Below, one piece after another: positions 8,401-14,645 of a DNA stretch of 19,545 nucleotides (position 1 is its first letter; each line of letters opens with the position of its first letter). A model generated the notes under the pieces. It did no database searches. It was not told where the DNA came from and worked only from the letters and a program-made list of their open reading frames with translations. Source of the stretch: Xanthobacteraceae bacterium (GTDB lineage: Bacteria > Pseudomonadota > Alphaproteobacteria > Rhizobiales > Xanthobacteraceae); contig JASHRR010001113.1 of the NCBI GenBank assembly GCA_030037185.1, positions 1 through 19,545 on the forward strand, given 5' to 3'. Position numbers and translations under genes: made by a program.

Positions 8401-8868
8401 TTTGGCCTGGATGATCTCCCCGATCCGGCCCTGATGCACGAGCGCCGGCGAGCGCGCCCCTGTGGACGCGTCGGCGAACAGCATCTGCACGTCCCGCGCT
8501 CGCACCTCGCGGCCGTTGACCCTGTAGATCGACCCCTCCTCGCGTTCGATCCGGCGCGACACTTCGAGCGTGTCCTCGCCGTTGAACTGGGCCGGCGCCG
8601 TGCGCGAGAGGTTGTCGATCGTTATCGCAACTTCGGCGGTATTTCGCGCCGGCCGATTGTTGTTGCCGGAGAAAATGACATCGTCCATCCCCGCAGCGCG
8701 CATTGCCTTGTGCGACGCCTCGCCCATCACCCAACGCAACGCCTCAACAAGGTTCGATTTGCCGCAGCCGTTTGGCCCGACGACGCCCGTCAGGCCCGGC
8801 TCGATCAGGAAATCGGCCGGCTCGACGAAAGACTTAAAGCCGATGAGACGCAGCCGCTTAAGTTTCAT
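5404..8868 (-). CDS. smc: Chromosome segregation/condensin ATPase SMC
   Basis: A 1,154-residue SMC. The N-terminal head has Walker A GPNGCGKS (31-38) in the canonical GFKSF...GVVGPNGCGKSNLVEALRWVMGE setting. Long Ala/Glu/Arg-rich coiled coils run to about residue 500 and again from about 640. Between them lies a hinge region (LWPPVIDLLTVEKGYETALGAAL onward). The C-terminal head carries signature LSGGEQ (from 1052) and Walker B ICVLDEVDAPLDD (from about 1076), then the D-loop and IIITHNP switch. It dimerises through the hinge and, with ScpA/ScpB (not in this window), organises and segregates chromosomes by ATP-driven loop extrusion. The start at 8868 gives the conserved MKLKRLRLIGFKSF N-terminus with AAGG six bases upstream. 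It heads an operon with the Rsm22-type gene. A very long open frame on the opposite strand is a codon-bias shadow. Confidence 0.97.
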   Translation of the reverse strand: MKLKRLRLIGFKSFVEPADFLIEPGLTGVVGPNGCGKSNLVEALRWVMGEASHKAMRAAGMDDVIFSGNNNRPARNTAEVAITIDNLSRTAPAQFNGEDTLEVSRRIEREEGSIYRVNGREVRARDVQMLFADASTGARSPALVHQGRIGEIIQAKPEQRRRVLEEAAGISGLHARRHEAELRLRAAEQNLARLEDVIGQLSGQIDALKRQARQAVRYRVLSQSVRKAEAALFHVRLVTAKREVEDAARAHEIGVGKVAEGTVAQTRAATNQAAAAANLPGLREGEAAAAAVVARLINARDALQREEARARERFAELERRLVQLDADISRERKQSADADGALARLSAEQETLAREAAASAERRASVEQRAGLADTALAASEKTFAELTALLADLTAKRGQLDTAIRDNETRSARLERELGQVTAELNQLMADAAGAVDIEALAAAVASAQFAVTAAESEALRAEAAHSAARQALDVARQPLAEAERHVHRLETEAKTLARVLHVDNRKLWPPVIDLLTVEKGYETALGAALGDDLDAPVEQAAPIHWGGAVVDPTDPPLPEGVHRLSDFLIAAPDAMIRRLRQIGVVARTDGARLVRDLKPGQRLVSQDGDLWRWDGYAVAAHAPTGAARRLAGRNRLADIEAELRIVRADFYIRRESVAAAEAEVAAARDAENAARTRWRDRQREADAVRDRHAGAERELNRITSRRSALLEAQARLTAATGEAAAARAAAAEAREALPPTADLELRLTEAHTAVTDDRGRLAQVRAEAQALGRELELTQRRLVAIDSEAADWRARRDGAATQIATIEIRLAAAKTEHDSLVDAPQLFEGKRRALLDEIASAEAVRHDAAGRLAEGENALTLADRAARAALEALSAAREACARAEERHQAVKRRLLDLAAEIREILEAEPETLAALAGFEAEAPLPEIAAIEAELEKLRRERERLGAVNLRAEEELREVETQHATLISERDDLVEAIKRLRQGIASLNREARERLLGSFEVVRAHFERLFTDLFGGGTAELQLIEHDDPLEAGLEILAKPPGKKPATLSLLSGGEQALTALALIFAVFLTNPAPICVLDEVDAPLDDHNVDRFCDLLDQMAKSTETRFIIITHNPITMARMNRLFGVTMAERGVSQLVSVDLEDAVKIREAVA

Positions 8869-9217
8869 CAATGACCTTCCCGGCACATGCCGACGGGACG
8901 TCTGCTTGGCGTCGCAAAATCAGGCTCTGCCCCTATCAAGAGCGCCAGAATCAGCCGAATAAACGCGTTCGCGGGACAATGAATAGGACGACGGTGATCG
9001 GCAACCGGGTCGGAATGCTTTTCCAAAGCTTGTTGCCCCCACAAAAGCACTGTGGGTGTGCGCAATAATGTGTTGCGATTTCGTTAACAGCGCCAGTCGG
9101 GCACGCCAGCCTGGACGGAGCAACCCGTCAGGGTCGCACCATCCGGCACGGCGGCGCCAGTTGACACGGCTGGAACCCGCGAAGACGCGGTCCTGCCATC
9201 CGGGCTACAACGCCAGC
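8869..9217. other. Intergenic leader of smc
   Basis: About 350 bp between the stop of the DsbA-family gene and the smc start. No gene was recognised. It holds a hairpin CCCACA/TGTGGG (9038-9056, 7-base loop) and, just beyond the dsbA-like stop, a short CCGCG/CGCGG stem near 9180-9193 that could end the upstream transcript. I found no convincing -35/-10 pair, though the spacing implies smc has its own promoter here. Confidence 0.5.
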
Positions 9218-9889
9218 TCAGCTCTTGAGCAACGGCGCAACGAGCTTGTCAAGCTCTTCAATCGACATGAAGCCCGAGTGCTTTTCGCCGTTGATGTAGA
9301 AGGTCGGCGTTGCATCGACCTTGAACTTCTGCGTCCCCCGGTCCCGCATCTGCTGGATCTTGGTCAGGAGATCCTTGTCGTTGATGCACGCGTCGAAGCT
9401 CTTTTCGGTGAATCCCGCCTGCGCGGCGATGGTGCGCAGCGGCGGAAGCGGTTCCCTGATCGCCCATTTCTGCTGCTGGGCAAAGAGCGTCTCGATCAGC
9501 GGATAGTATTTTTGCGGCCCGGCGCACCGGGCCAACATGAATGCTGCTGCGGCGAGTCCGTCGAGCGGGTATTCGCGCATGATGTACTTGACCTTGCCGG
9601 TATCGATGTATTTTTCCTTCAACTTGGGGAAGGTGCGGACCGCGAAATCCGCGCAATGCGGACAGGTCATCGAAGCATATTCGATGATGGTGACGGGCGC
9701 GGTAGGCGAGCCCATCGGGATGTCGTCAAGCGGTCCCTTGGCTTCCAACTCGAGCACCGAGAAGGTTTGTGCCTCCGCGCGCCCGCCATGTCCGTCCAAT
9801 GCCTCGAAGGCGCCAAAGCTGCCGAGCGCGCCGACCGCCAGCGCGGCCGATGCACTCACGAAAATTTGCCGGCGGGTGATCATCGCCAT
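9218..9889 (-). CDS. Periplasmic DsbA-family thiol:disulfide oxidoreductase
   Basis: A 223-residue exported thioredoxin-fold protein. The N-terminus MAMITRRQIFVSASAALAVG has an RR pair and a hydrophobic core like a Tat or Sec signal, with cleavage plausible near the AEA at 38-40. The active site is CPHC (Cys76-Cys79) after VTIIEYASMT, and the cis-proline loop is ATPTFYING (Pro195). Between them is the DsbA helical insertion with WAIREPLPPL and GFTEKSFDACI. Two further cysteines, Cys122 and Cys168, could form a structural disulfide as in related one-domain oxidases. It likely oxidises or isomerises periplasmic thiols. Two in-frame ATGs (9889 and 9883) are both compatible with the GGAG upstream. 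It sits between the DUF721 gene and smc, a conserved order in Rhizobiales. Confidence 0.9.
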   Translation of the reverse strand: MAMITRRQIFVSASAALAVGALGSFGAFEALDGHGGRAEAQTFSVLELEAKGPLDDIPMGSPTAPVTIIEYASMTCPHCADFAVRTFPKLKEKYIDTGKVKYIMREYPLDGLAAAAFMLARCAGPQKYYPLIETLFAQQQKWAIREPLPPLRTIAAQAGFTEKSFDACINDKDLLTKIQQMRDRGTQKFKVDATPTFYINGEKHSGFMSIEELDKLVAPLLKS

Positions 9890-9993
9890 AATCTCCGTTG
9901 TTCAAACTCGAACATAGTGGAATTTTTCAGAACCGGTAGCCCTTTCGCGGAGACAACGCAATCTCCCGACCGGATGCGGCTGCAACCGGCTAT

Positions 9994-10464
9994 TCACGTT
10001 CGTTTGATGGCTGCGCCAAGGCGGCCCAGAGCGGTGCGCAATCTGTCGTCGGCGATGCCGGCCATTTGCGCCGCAATGGCGGCGGCGGCCCCCTCATCGA
10101 TCTTCGGCCGCGGCGGACGGCGGCGGTGTATCAGCGGCGCTTGCCGCAGTGCGACCTTATCGACCGCCTGCCAGCCGAGATAGCGGTTGACGCGTTCAAG
10201 GATCACTCCGCGCAGATGGGCAATCTCCAGGGCCGCCGGCCCGTCCACGCGCAGTATCAGGGTGGCGGGCGGAGCTTCGTGCGGGTCGCGGGTGCGGACC
10301 CATTGCATGCGAATCGGTTCAGCCAGGGTGGCGATCTGCGGCCCTACGATGTCGTCCCAATGGGTCACGATCTCGCAGGAGGTGAAGCCTTGGCGCGCAA
10401 ATACGTCGGCAACGCATACTGATACCAATTCCGCCAGCGGCTTTGGATAGGAACGCTTGTTCAT
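9994..10464 (-). CDS. DUF721 (DciA-like) protein
   Basis: A 156-residue DUF721 protein. The N-terminus MNKRSYPKPLAELVSVCVADVFARQGF leads into EIVTHWDDIVGPQIATLAEPIRMQW, then the strand ATLILRVDGPAALEIAHLRGVILERVNRYLGW, and VALRQAPL. The C-terminal tail is basic and helical (DDRLRTALGRLGAAIKR). DUF721 includes DciA, which helps load replicative helicase DnaB in bacteria without DnaC, so a role in replication initiation is likely but inferred. I chose the ATG at 10464 rather than the frame opening at 10593, because residues before it are not family-like and overlap the mutY upstream repeat; the ribosome binding site is weak. It is divergent from mutY and followed by the DsbA-family gene 104 bp later. 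Confidence 0.85.
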   Translation of the reverse strand: MNKRSYPKPLAELVSVCVADVFARQGFTSCEIVTHWDDIVGPQIATLAEPIRMQWVRTRDPHEAPPATLILRVDGPAALEIAHLRGVILERVNRYLGWQAVDKVALRQAPLIHRRRPPRPKIDEGAAAAIAAQMAGIADDRLRTALGRLGAAIKRT

Positions 10465-10493
10465 CGCCGTGAGGTCTGCCACATCGGTGGGCC

Positions 10494-11882
10494 ATGACGT
10501 TAGCAGGCAGAGTGGCACCGAAGAAGCCGGGAGCACGCCGCAAGGCGCGCAACCCCCGCAATTCTTCTTCGCCTCCCCCTCCACAAGGGGCAAATCCGCG
10601 CCGCCATGCTGCTCCCTGTCCCGGCCTGTCCGGAGAGGGTCGGGGTGAGGGGGCTCTGCGGACCCAGACCCGAAACGCCGACTCGGGGGCCCTCACCCGG
10701 AATTGGCGCGCCGAGCGGACAAATTCCGACCCCTCCCCCCAAGCGGACTTTCGCCAAAACGCCAAGCACGGTTTTCCCGATCCGGCGGCCCTTCTCTCCT
10801 GGTTCGATCGTCATCGCCGCGTCCTGCCGTGGCGGGCGGCGCCAGGCGAGGCCGCCGATCCCTACCGGGTGTGGGTGTCGGAGGTCATGCTTCAGCAGAC
10901 CACCGTCAAGGCAGTCACCCCTTACTATCTGCGATTCGTCGCAGCATTTCCGTCGGTAGCGGCATTGGCGCAAGCCGATATCGAGGACGTTCTCAAGCTG
11001 TGGGCCGGGCTCGGCTACTACGCGCGCGCCCGCCATCTCCATGCTTGCGCCAAGGTCATCGATCGCGGCGCGTTCCCGGACCGCGAGGAGGAGTTGCGGC
11101 GTTTGCCGGGCATCGGTCCTTATACGGCGGCCGCCATAGCGGCTATCGCGTTCGAGCGCAAAGCAAGCCCGGTCGACGGCAACGTGGAGCGGGTGATAGC
11201 TCGCCTGTTTGCAGTCGAAGAGCAATTGCCGAACGCCAAGCCAGCGATCCGCAAGCTCGCCGCCGATCTCTATCCGGCCCGCCGGGTGGGCGATTTCGCC
11301 CAGGCGATGATGGATCTCGGCGCCACCGTTTGCACCCCGAAGGCGCCGATCTGCGGCGAGTGCCCGATCGCCGGTTCCTGCGCGGCGCGGGCGCGCGGCG
11401 ACGCGCAATCCTATCCCCGCAAGACGAAGAAACCCGAGAGCCGGCTGCGCCGCGGCGCCGCATTCGTGGCGATTCGCGCCGATGGCCATCTCCTGGTGCG
11501 CCGCCGCGCCGCCAAAGGTCTGCTGGGCGGAATGACTGAAGTGCCAACCACGGAATGGAGGGCCGATTTTGTTGCCGCGCATGCCCTCGCGAACGCGCCA
11601 CGGTTCCCTCCCCCGCGGCATCGCAGGCATGAAGCCGTCATGCACGCTTCACCGCAGGTTCGCTGGCATCGCGTTCCCGGCGTCGTTAATCACGTGTTCA
11701 CGCATTTTTCGCTGGAGCTTGTCGTCCTCCGCGCGCGTGTGCCGAAATCCGCCGTTGCGCCAGAGGGCATGCACTGGATCGACCATGACAGCGTCGCCGG
11801 CGCCGCGCTGCCCAGCGTGATGCGCAAGGTGGTGGCTCACGCGCTGGGGCGTCCCGACCGCCCTCCTCCGTCCGCCCTATAG
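10494..11882 (+). CDS. mutY: A/G-specific adenine glycosylase MutY
   Basis: Removes adenine mispaired with 8-oxoguanine. From the ATG at 10494 the protein has 462 residues. The conserved enzyme begins only about residue 97 (LLSWFDRHRRVLPWR). Catalytic Glu130 lies in SEVMLQQTTVKA, the helix-hairpin-helix LRRLPGIGPYTAAAIA at 201-216 and catalytic Asp228 in SPVDGNVERV. The [4Fe-4S] loop C-x6-C-x2-C-x5-C is Cys280, 287, 290 and 296. A NUDIX-like C-terminal domain that reads the 8-oxoG follows (HLLVRRRAAKGLLGGMTEVP, then VFTHFSLEL). The first 85-90 residues are low-complexity and come from a dispersed DNA repeat (10571-10740). No ATG, GTG or TTG is in frame after codon 7, so the true start is unclear. 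The last codon and stop overlap the stop of the convergent hydrolase gene. Confidence 0.93.
   Translation: MTLAGRVAPKKPGARRKARNPRNSSSPPPPQGANPRRHAAPCPGLSGEGRGEGALRTQTRNADSGALTRNWRAERTNSDPSPQADFRQNAKHGFPDPAALLSWFDRHRRVLPWRAAPGEAADPYRVWVSEVMLQQTTVKAVTPYYLRFVAAFPSVAALAQADIEDVLKLWAGLGYYARARHLHACAKVIDRGAFPDREEELRRLPGIGPYTAAAIAAIAFERKASPVDGNVERVIARLFAVEEQLPNAKPAIRKLAADLYPARRVGDFAQAMMDLGATVCTPKAPICGECPIAGSCAARARGDAQSYPRKTKKPESRLRRGAAFVAIRADGHLLVRRRAAKGLLGGMTEVPTTEWRADFVAAHALANAPRFPPPRHRRHEAVMHASPQVRWHRVPGVVNHVFTHFSLELVVLRARVPKSAVAPEGMHWIDHDSVAGAALPSVMRKVVAHALGRPDRPPPSAL
10571..10740. repeat. Dispersed GC-rich intergenic repeat of rhizobial type, within the 5' part of mutY
   Basis: The stretch has nested inverted repeats: CCCCT/AGGGG (10576-10590) at the left, and GGGTGAGGG (10643-10651) pairing with CCCTCACCC (10690-10698). 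GGAGAGGGTCGGGGTGAGGG and the later CCCTCACCCGGAATT and ACCCCTCCCCCC stretches match in style a repeat I recall as scattered between genes in Bradyrhizobium-like genomes (purine-rich GAGAGGGTCGGGGTGAGGGG core with CCCTCACCCGG arm). Recognition is from memory of the pattern; no copy elsewhere in this window confirms it. It lies in the mutY reading frame. Confidence 0.6.
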
Positions 11883-12845
11883 CAACCTCAGACGCGCCGC
11901 CTGCGCGCACTCATCCATCACCTTGAAATAGCGCTGCACCGCCTCGCCGCCGAGTTCGAAAGGATGCGGCTCGCCGGCCTTGCGCGCCGCCAGGAGCTTG
12001 ATCTTAGTGACAGCGTTATCGAATTCCGAGTGATTCGACATCAGCACGGTCGCGTTGCGGCTGCCGGCGCGCTCCGCCATCTTGCGCTGCGAGGCGATGT
12101 AGGTGTCGAAATGCGACACATCGTTGACAAAGTTGAATGCGGTCCCGCCGGAATAGGCAACCATCAGCGGTCTGCCGCTGTCTTTCACCTCAAACAGCAT
12201 CGATACGGTTCCGGGCGTATGGCCAGGCGTCAACACAAGCCTGACGGATGCGTCGCCGAGGGCTATCGTTTGATCGTCGGTCGCCGAGATATCGCGCTTG
12301 GGCTTGCCGTCCGGAAATTGGTTGACGGACTGCTCAATCGCATCCCAATCCGGACCACCCATCACGATGCGAGCACCGAAACGCTCCTGCATCAGCTTGG
12401 CGCCGCCGACGTGATCGCGATGGGCATGGCTGATAATCACGTACTTCACTGCGGCAGGATCGAACCCCAGCTTCGTCAGGCCGCCCACGATCGCCTCCTC
12501 GGAGGCATAATCGTAAAGCGTATCGATCAGGATGATCCCGTCGCGGCTGGTCAACGCCCAGGATGAATGGAATTTCGTGCCGACAAAATAGAGATTGTCG
12601 AACACCTTCGCGGGCTCTGTGAACCAGGTGGACCGGTCCGGCGGCGGCGGCGGACGCACGTCCGCGCCCGGAGCCGTCTGCGGCGCGATGCAGATGCGGG
12701 CGAGCGTGCCGGTGAAATCGAATCCTGCCGCCGCTTTGGCGTTTGCGAGATGCGCCTCGATCGTGTTCGCTGCCTGTTGGGCGAACGCACCGGCGATACC
12801 GAGCCCCGCTGCCAGCGCCAGCGCCGCACCGATGAGACGTTTCAT
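11877..12845 (-). CDS. Secreted metallo-beta-lactamase-fold hydrolase, subclass B3-like
   Basis: A 322-residue protein with a signal peptide (MKRLIGAALALAAGLGIAGAFA, cut before QQ). The zinc motif SHAHRDHVGG provides His140, His142, Asp144 and His145; His209 is in TPGHTPG and His272 in MSNHSEFD. The wide HxHxDH-G-H-N-H arrangement and long N-terminal region before DNLYFVGTKFHSSWAL resemble subclass B3 beta-lactamases and their many environmental relatives. Activity on beta-lactams cannot be told from sequence; a periplasmic zinc hydrolase is the safe reading. The start at 12845 has a strong GGGAGGA four bases upstream and places the signal peptide at the N-terminus. It is divergent from the aminotransferase gene and convergent with mutY. 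Confidence 0.9.
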   Translation of the reverse strand: MKRLIGAALALAAGLGIAGAFAQQAANTIEAHLANAKAAAGFDFTGTLARICIAPQTAPGADVRPPPPPDRSTWFTEPAKVFDNLYFVGTKFHSSWALTSRDGIILIDTLYDYASEEAIVGGLTKLGFDPAAVKYVIISHAHRDHVGGAKLMQERFGARIVMGGPDWDAIEQSVNQFPDGKPKRDISATDDQTIALGDASVRLVLTPGHTPGTVSMLFEVKDSGRPLMVAYSGGTAFNFVNDVSHFDTYIASQRKMAERAGSRNATVLMSNHSEFDNAVTKIKLLAARKAGEPHPFELGGEAVQRYFKVMDECAQAARLRLL

Positions 12846-12890
12846 CGTGTCCTCCCTTGGGTTGCCATGCAACCGCGACCGATCTCGCAA

Positions 12891-12919
12891 ATGAAAACCT
12901 CTAGCGAACTTGTGGTCAA
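12891..12919 (-). promoter_or_regulatory. Candidate promoter for the metallo-hydrolase gene
   Basis: On the minus strand TTGACC (12919-12914) and TTTCAT (12896-12891) are 17 bp apart, and the hydrolase ATG at 12845 follows after about 45 bp. The -35 is good and the -10 weak. The -35 overlaps the first heptamer of the GGTCAAG set, so that set could also be an operator for this gene. Confidence 0.25.
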
Positions 12920-12976
12920 GCGGCGCCCTTGACCGCAGACGACCAACCATGATGACTGCGGGTCAAGGATTTTTTT
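12914..12976 (+). promoter_or_regulatory. Attenuator-like element with alternative hairpins before the aminotransferase
   Basis: Three related segments occur in order: A, GGTCAAG (12914-12920); B, CTTGACC (12928-12934); C, GGTCAAGG (12961-12968). A:B form a perfect 7-bp stem with a 7-base loop. B:C form an alternative stem, extended by GCAG (12935-12938) with CTGC (12956-12959) and one bulged G. The B:C hairpin is followed by A and seven Ts (12970-12976), like an intrinsic terminator, 19 bases before the aminotransferase ATG. The same heptamers could instead be an operator, and TTGACC (12929) could be a -35 with ATGACT 17 bp later, in which case the hairpin would not be fully transcribed. Confidence 0.45.
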
Positions 12977-12995
12977 CGACTGCTGACGAGGACAA

Positions 12996-14183
12996 ATGGT
13001 TGTGAGAGCGGGGCGTGAATTTCTGGCCATCCCGGGACCCACGACCGTGCCGGACGAGGTGCTGCGCGCGATGCACCGGCCGGCGGTGGATATCTATGGG
13101 GGTCCGCTTCTGGCGCTTACCGACAGCCTTTTGGCCGACTTGAGCCGGCTGTTTCGCACAAACGGGCGCTGCTACATCTACATCGCCAACGGCCATGGCG
13201 CCTGGGAGGCGGCACTTACCAATGTGCTGTCGAGGGGTGACAAGGTTCTGGTCCTCGAGAGCGGCCGGTTTGCGGTGGGGTGGGGCAATGCGGCGGCCTT
13301 TCTCGGCGCCGAGGTGGAGATCCTTAAAGGAGACGGGCGTCGCGCCGTCCGCCCTGCCGAAGTCGAGGCCCGGCTGAGGCAGGATCAGGCGCGGACCATC
13401 AAGGCGATCCTGGTGGCCCACATCGATACCTCCTCGGGGGTGGTGAATGACATCGAGGCCATCGGCAAGGCGATCAGAGCTGCTGGCCACGATGCATTGT
13501 TCATGGTTGACGCCGTCGCGTCGCTCGGATGCGTGCCCTTCGAGATGGACGCATGGGGCGTGGACGTCGCCATGTCGGGATCACAAAAGGGCTTGATGTC
13601 GCCGCCCGGCCTCGGCTTTGTGGCCGTCAATGATCGCGCCCGCCTGTCCCACAAACGCGCGGGTTTGCGGACGCCCTATTGGGACTGGACCGCGCGGGAC
13701 GGACACGTGCACTACCAGAAATATGCAGGCACTCCGCCCGAGCATCTGCTTTTCGCGTTGCGCGCTGCGCTCGATATGATTGCTGCAGAGGGGCTCAGCC
13801 AAACATTCCAACGCCACCGCCTGCTGGCCGAGGCCGTGCGTCGGGCCGTGGCCGAATGGGTCAAAGGAAAGGCCTTCGATTTCAACATCACCACACCGAG
13901 CGAGCGATCCGATACCGTGACGACGATCCTGATGGCCGATGGACGCGATCCTGGTTCGCTGCGCGATTACTGCAATGCGAAATGCGGCGTCGTCCTCGGG
14001 GCAGGGATCGGAGAAATGGCGGGCAGGGCCTTCCGAATCGCCCATATGGGGCACGTAAATGCACCTATGGTTCTCGGAACGCTAGGCGTGGTTGAAATGG
14101 GCCTCAATGCGCTCGCCATCCCGCATGGCAGCGGGGGCGTGCAGGCGGCCATCGGCTGGTTGGGGAAAAGCGTTAAAGCTTAA
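12996..14183 (+). CDS. Class V PLP-dependent aminotransferase (alanine/serine-glyoxylate type)
   Basis: A 395-residue cytoplasmic fold-type I enzyme. FLAIPGPTTVPDEVLRAM (9-26) is the typical opening of the alanine-glyoxylate/serine-glyoxylate aminotransferase group. ANGHGAWEAALTNV (64-77) is the phosphate-binding loop, HIDTSSGVVNDI (142-153) follows, FMVDAVASLGC (169-179) holds the Asp that contacts the pyridine nitrogen, and SGSQKGLMSPPG (194-205) holds the PLP lysine, Lys198. The C-terminus GAGIGEMAGRAFRIAHMGHV is also family-like. The substrate pair cannot be fixed from sequence; glyoxylate or another 2-oxoacid with Ser or Ala is likely. GAGGACAA precedes the ATG. The gene is monocistronic by spacing, with an attenuator-like element upstream and the flavoprotein/oxidoreductase unit about 460 bp downstream. 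Confidence 0.9.
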   Translation: MVVRAGREFLAIPGPTTVPDEVLRAMHRPAVDIYGGPLLALTDSLLADLSRLFRTNGRCYIYIANGHGAWEAALTNVLSRGDKVLVLESGRFAVGWGNAAAFLGAEVEILKGDGRRAVRPAEVEARLRQDQARTIKAILVAHIDTSSGVVNDIEAIGKAIRAAGHDALFMVDAVASLGCVPFEMDAWGVDVAMSGSQKGLMSPPGLGFVAVNDRARLSHKRAGLRTPYWDWTARDGHVHYQKYAGTPPEHLLFALRAALDMIAAEGLSQTFQRHRLLAEAVRRAVAEWVKGKAFDFNITTPSERSDTVTTILMADGRDPGSLRDYCNAKCGVVLGAGIGEMAGRAFRIAHMGHVNAPMVLGTLGVVEMGLNALAIPHGSGGVQAAIGWLGKSVKA

Positions 14184-14645
14184 GAGCAATTTTTCGAATA
14201 GCGCAGCCCTGAAAGGATTGTGCGCCGCAACAGCAAGCACTTGTGTTCGCCCGCAAAACGAGCGGGGAGGCATCTTCACTATTTGCTAATTTTGCCTACA
14301 TTTCATAAACATAATTTTATGTTCCGGACTCTGGCCTTCTATCTGCAAAAGCTGTATTGGACCGACCAAAATCGGCGCGGGCCGGGGGCAGCTTGAACCT
14401 TCTTAATGTTAATGCGTCTCTTGACAAAGAACCGCGTCGTCATGCGGTTGACGCTGATCTCGGCTGTCCACAGCTAACACCTTGGGTCGCATCGATCTGG
14501 TATAATAGGCAAATGCGATCGACATAATAAGCAATTGTGATCGCACAACTGTAGCTCGGAACGGCAATCAATGATGTGCCGGGGAAGGAAGCGTTAGAGG
14601 ATCGTAGCAGGCCCCAGCAGGCAACGACCTTTGCGTGAGGAGCGT
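14184..14645. other. Regulatory-looking intergenic region, AT-richer than its surroundings
   Basis: About 460 bp with no gene. It holds a perfect palindrome AACATAA-TT-TTATGTT (14308-14323), a hairpin AACCGC/GCGGTT (14430-14449) overlapping TTGACA (14421) and TTGACG (14448) boxes, and a TATAAT with a 22-bp-phased direct repeat (14501-14548). I saw no clear terminator after the aminotransferase stop. The mix suggests the promoter/operator region of the downstream two-gene unit. Confidence 0.55.
14501..14548 (+). promoter_or_regulatory. TATAAT box with tandem 20-bp direct repeats, likely operator
   Basis: A perfect TATAAT lies at 14501-14506. From its second base starts a 20-bp unit (14502-14521, ATAATAGGCAA then TGCGATCG), repeated at 14524-14543 with 17 of 20 bases identical. 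The period is 22 bp, two helical turns, so a protein would bind both on the same face. TGCGATC (14514-14520) and GATCGCA (14539-14545) are also inverted, and TTGTG-N4-CACAA (14535-14548) is a palindrome. No good -35 lies 16-18 bp upstream of the TATAAT, as expected for an activator-dependent promoter. The flavoprotein gene starts about 100 bp downstream. Confidence 0.5.

Noticed and set aside
6412..8874. An 820-codon open frame on the plus strand opposite smc
   Set aside because: It mirrors the smc reading frame; its product has no domain and is rich in Arg/Gly/Leu as expected of the complement of GC-rich Ala/Glu/Arg codons.
10500..11645. A 381-codon minus-strand frame opposite mutY
   Set aside because: It overlaps all catalytic motifs of mutY in antisense and shows no domain.
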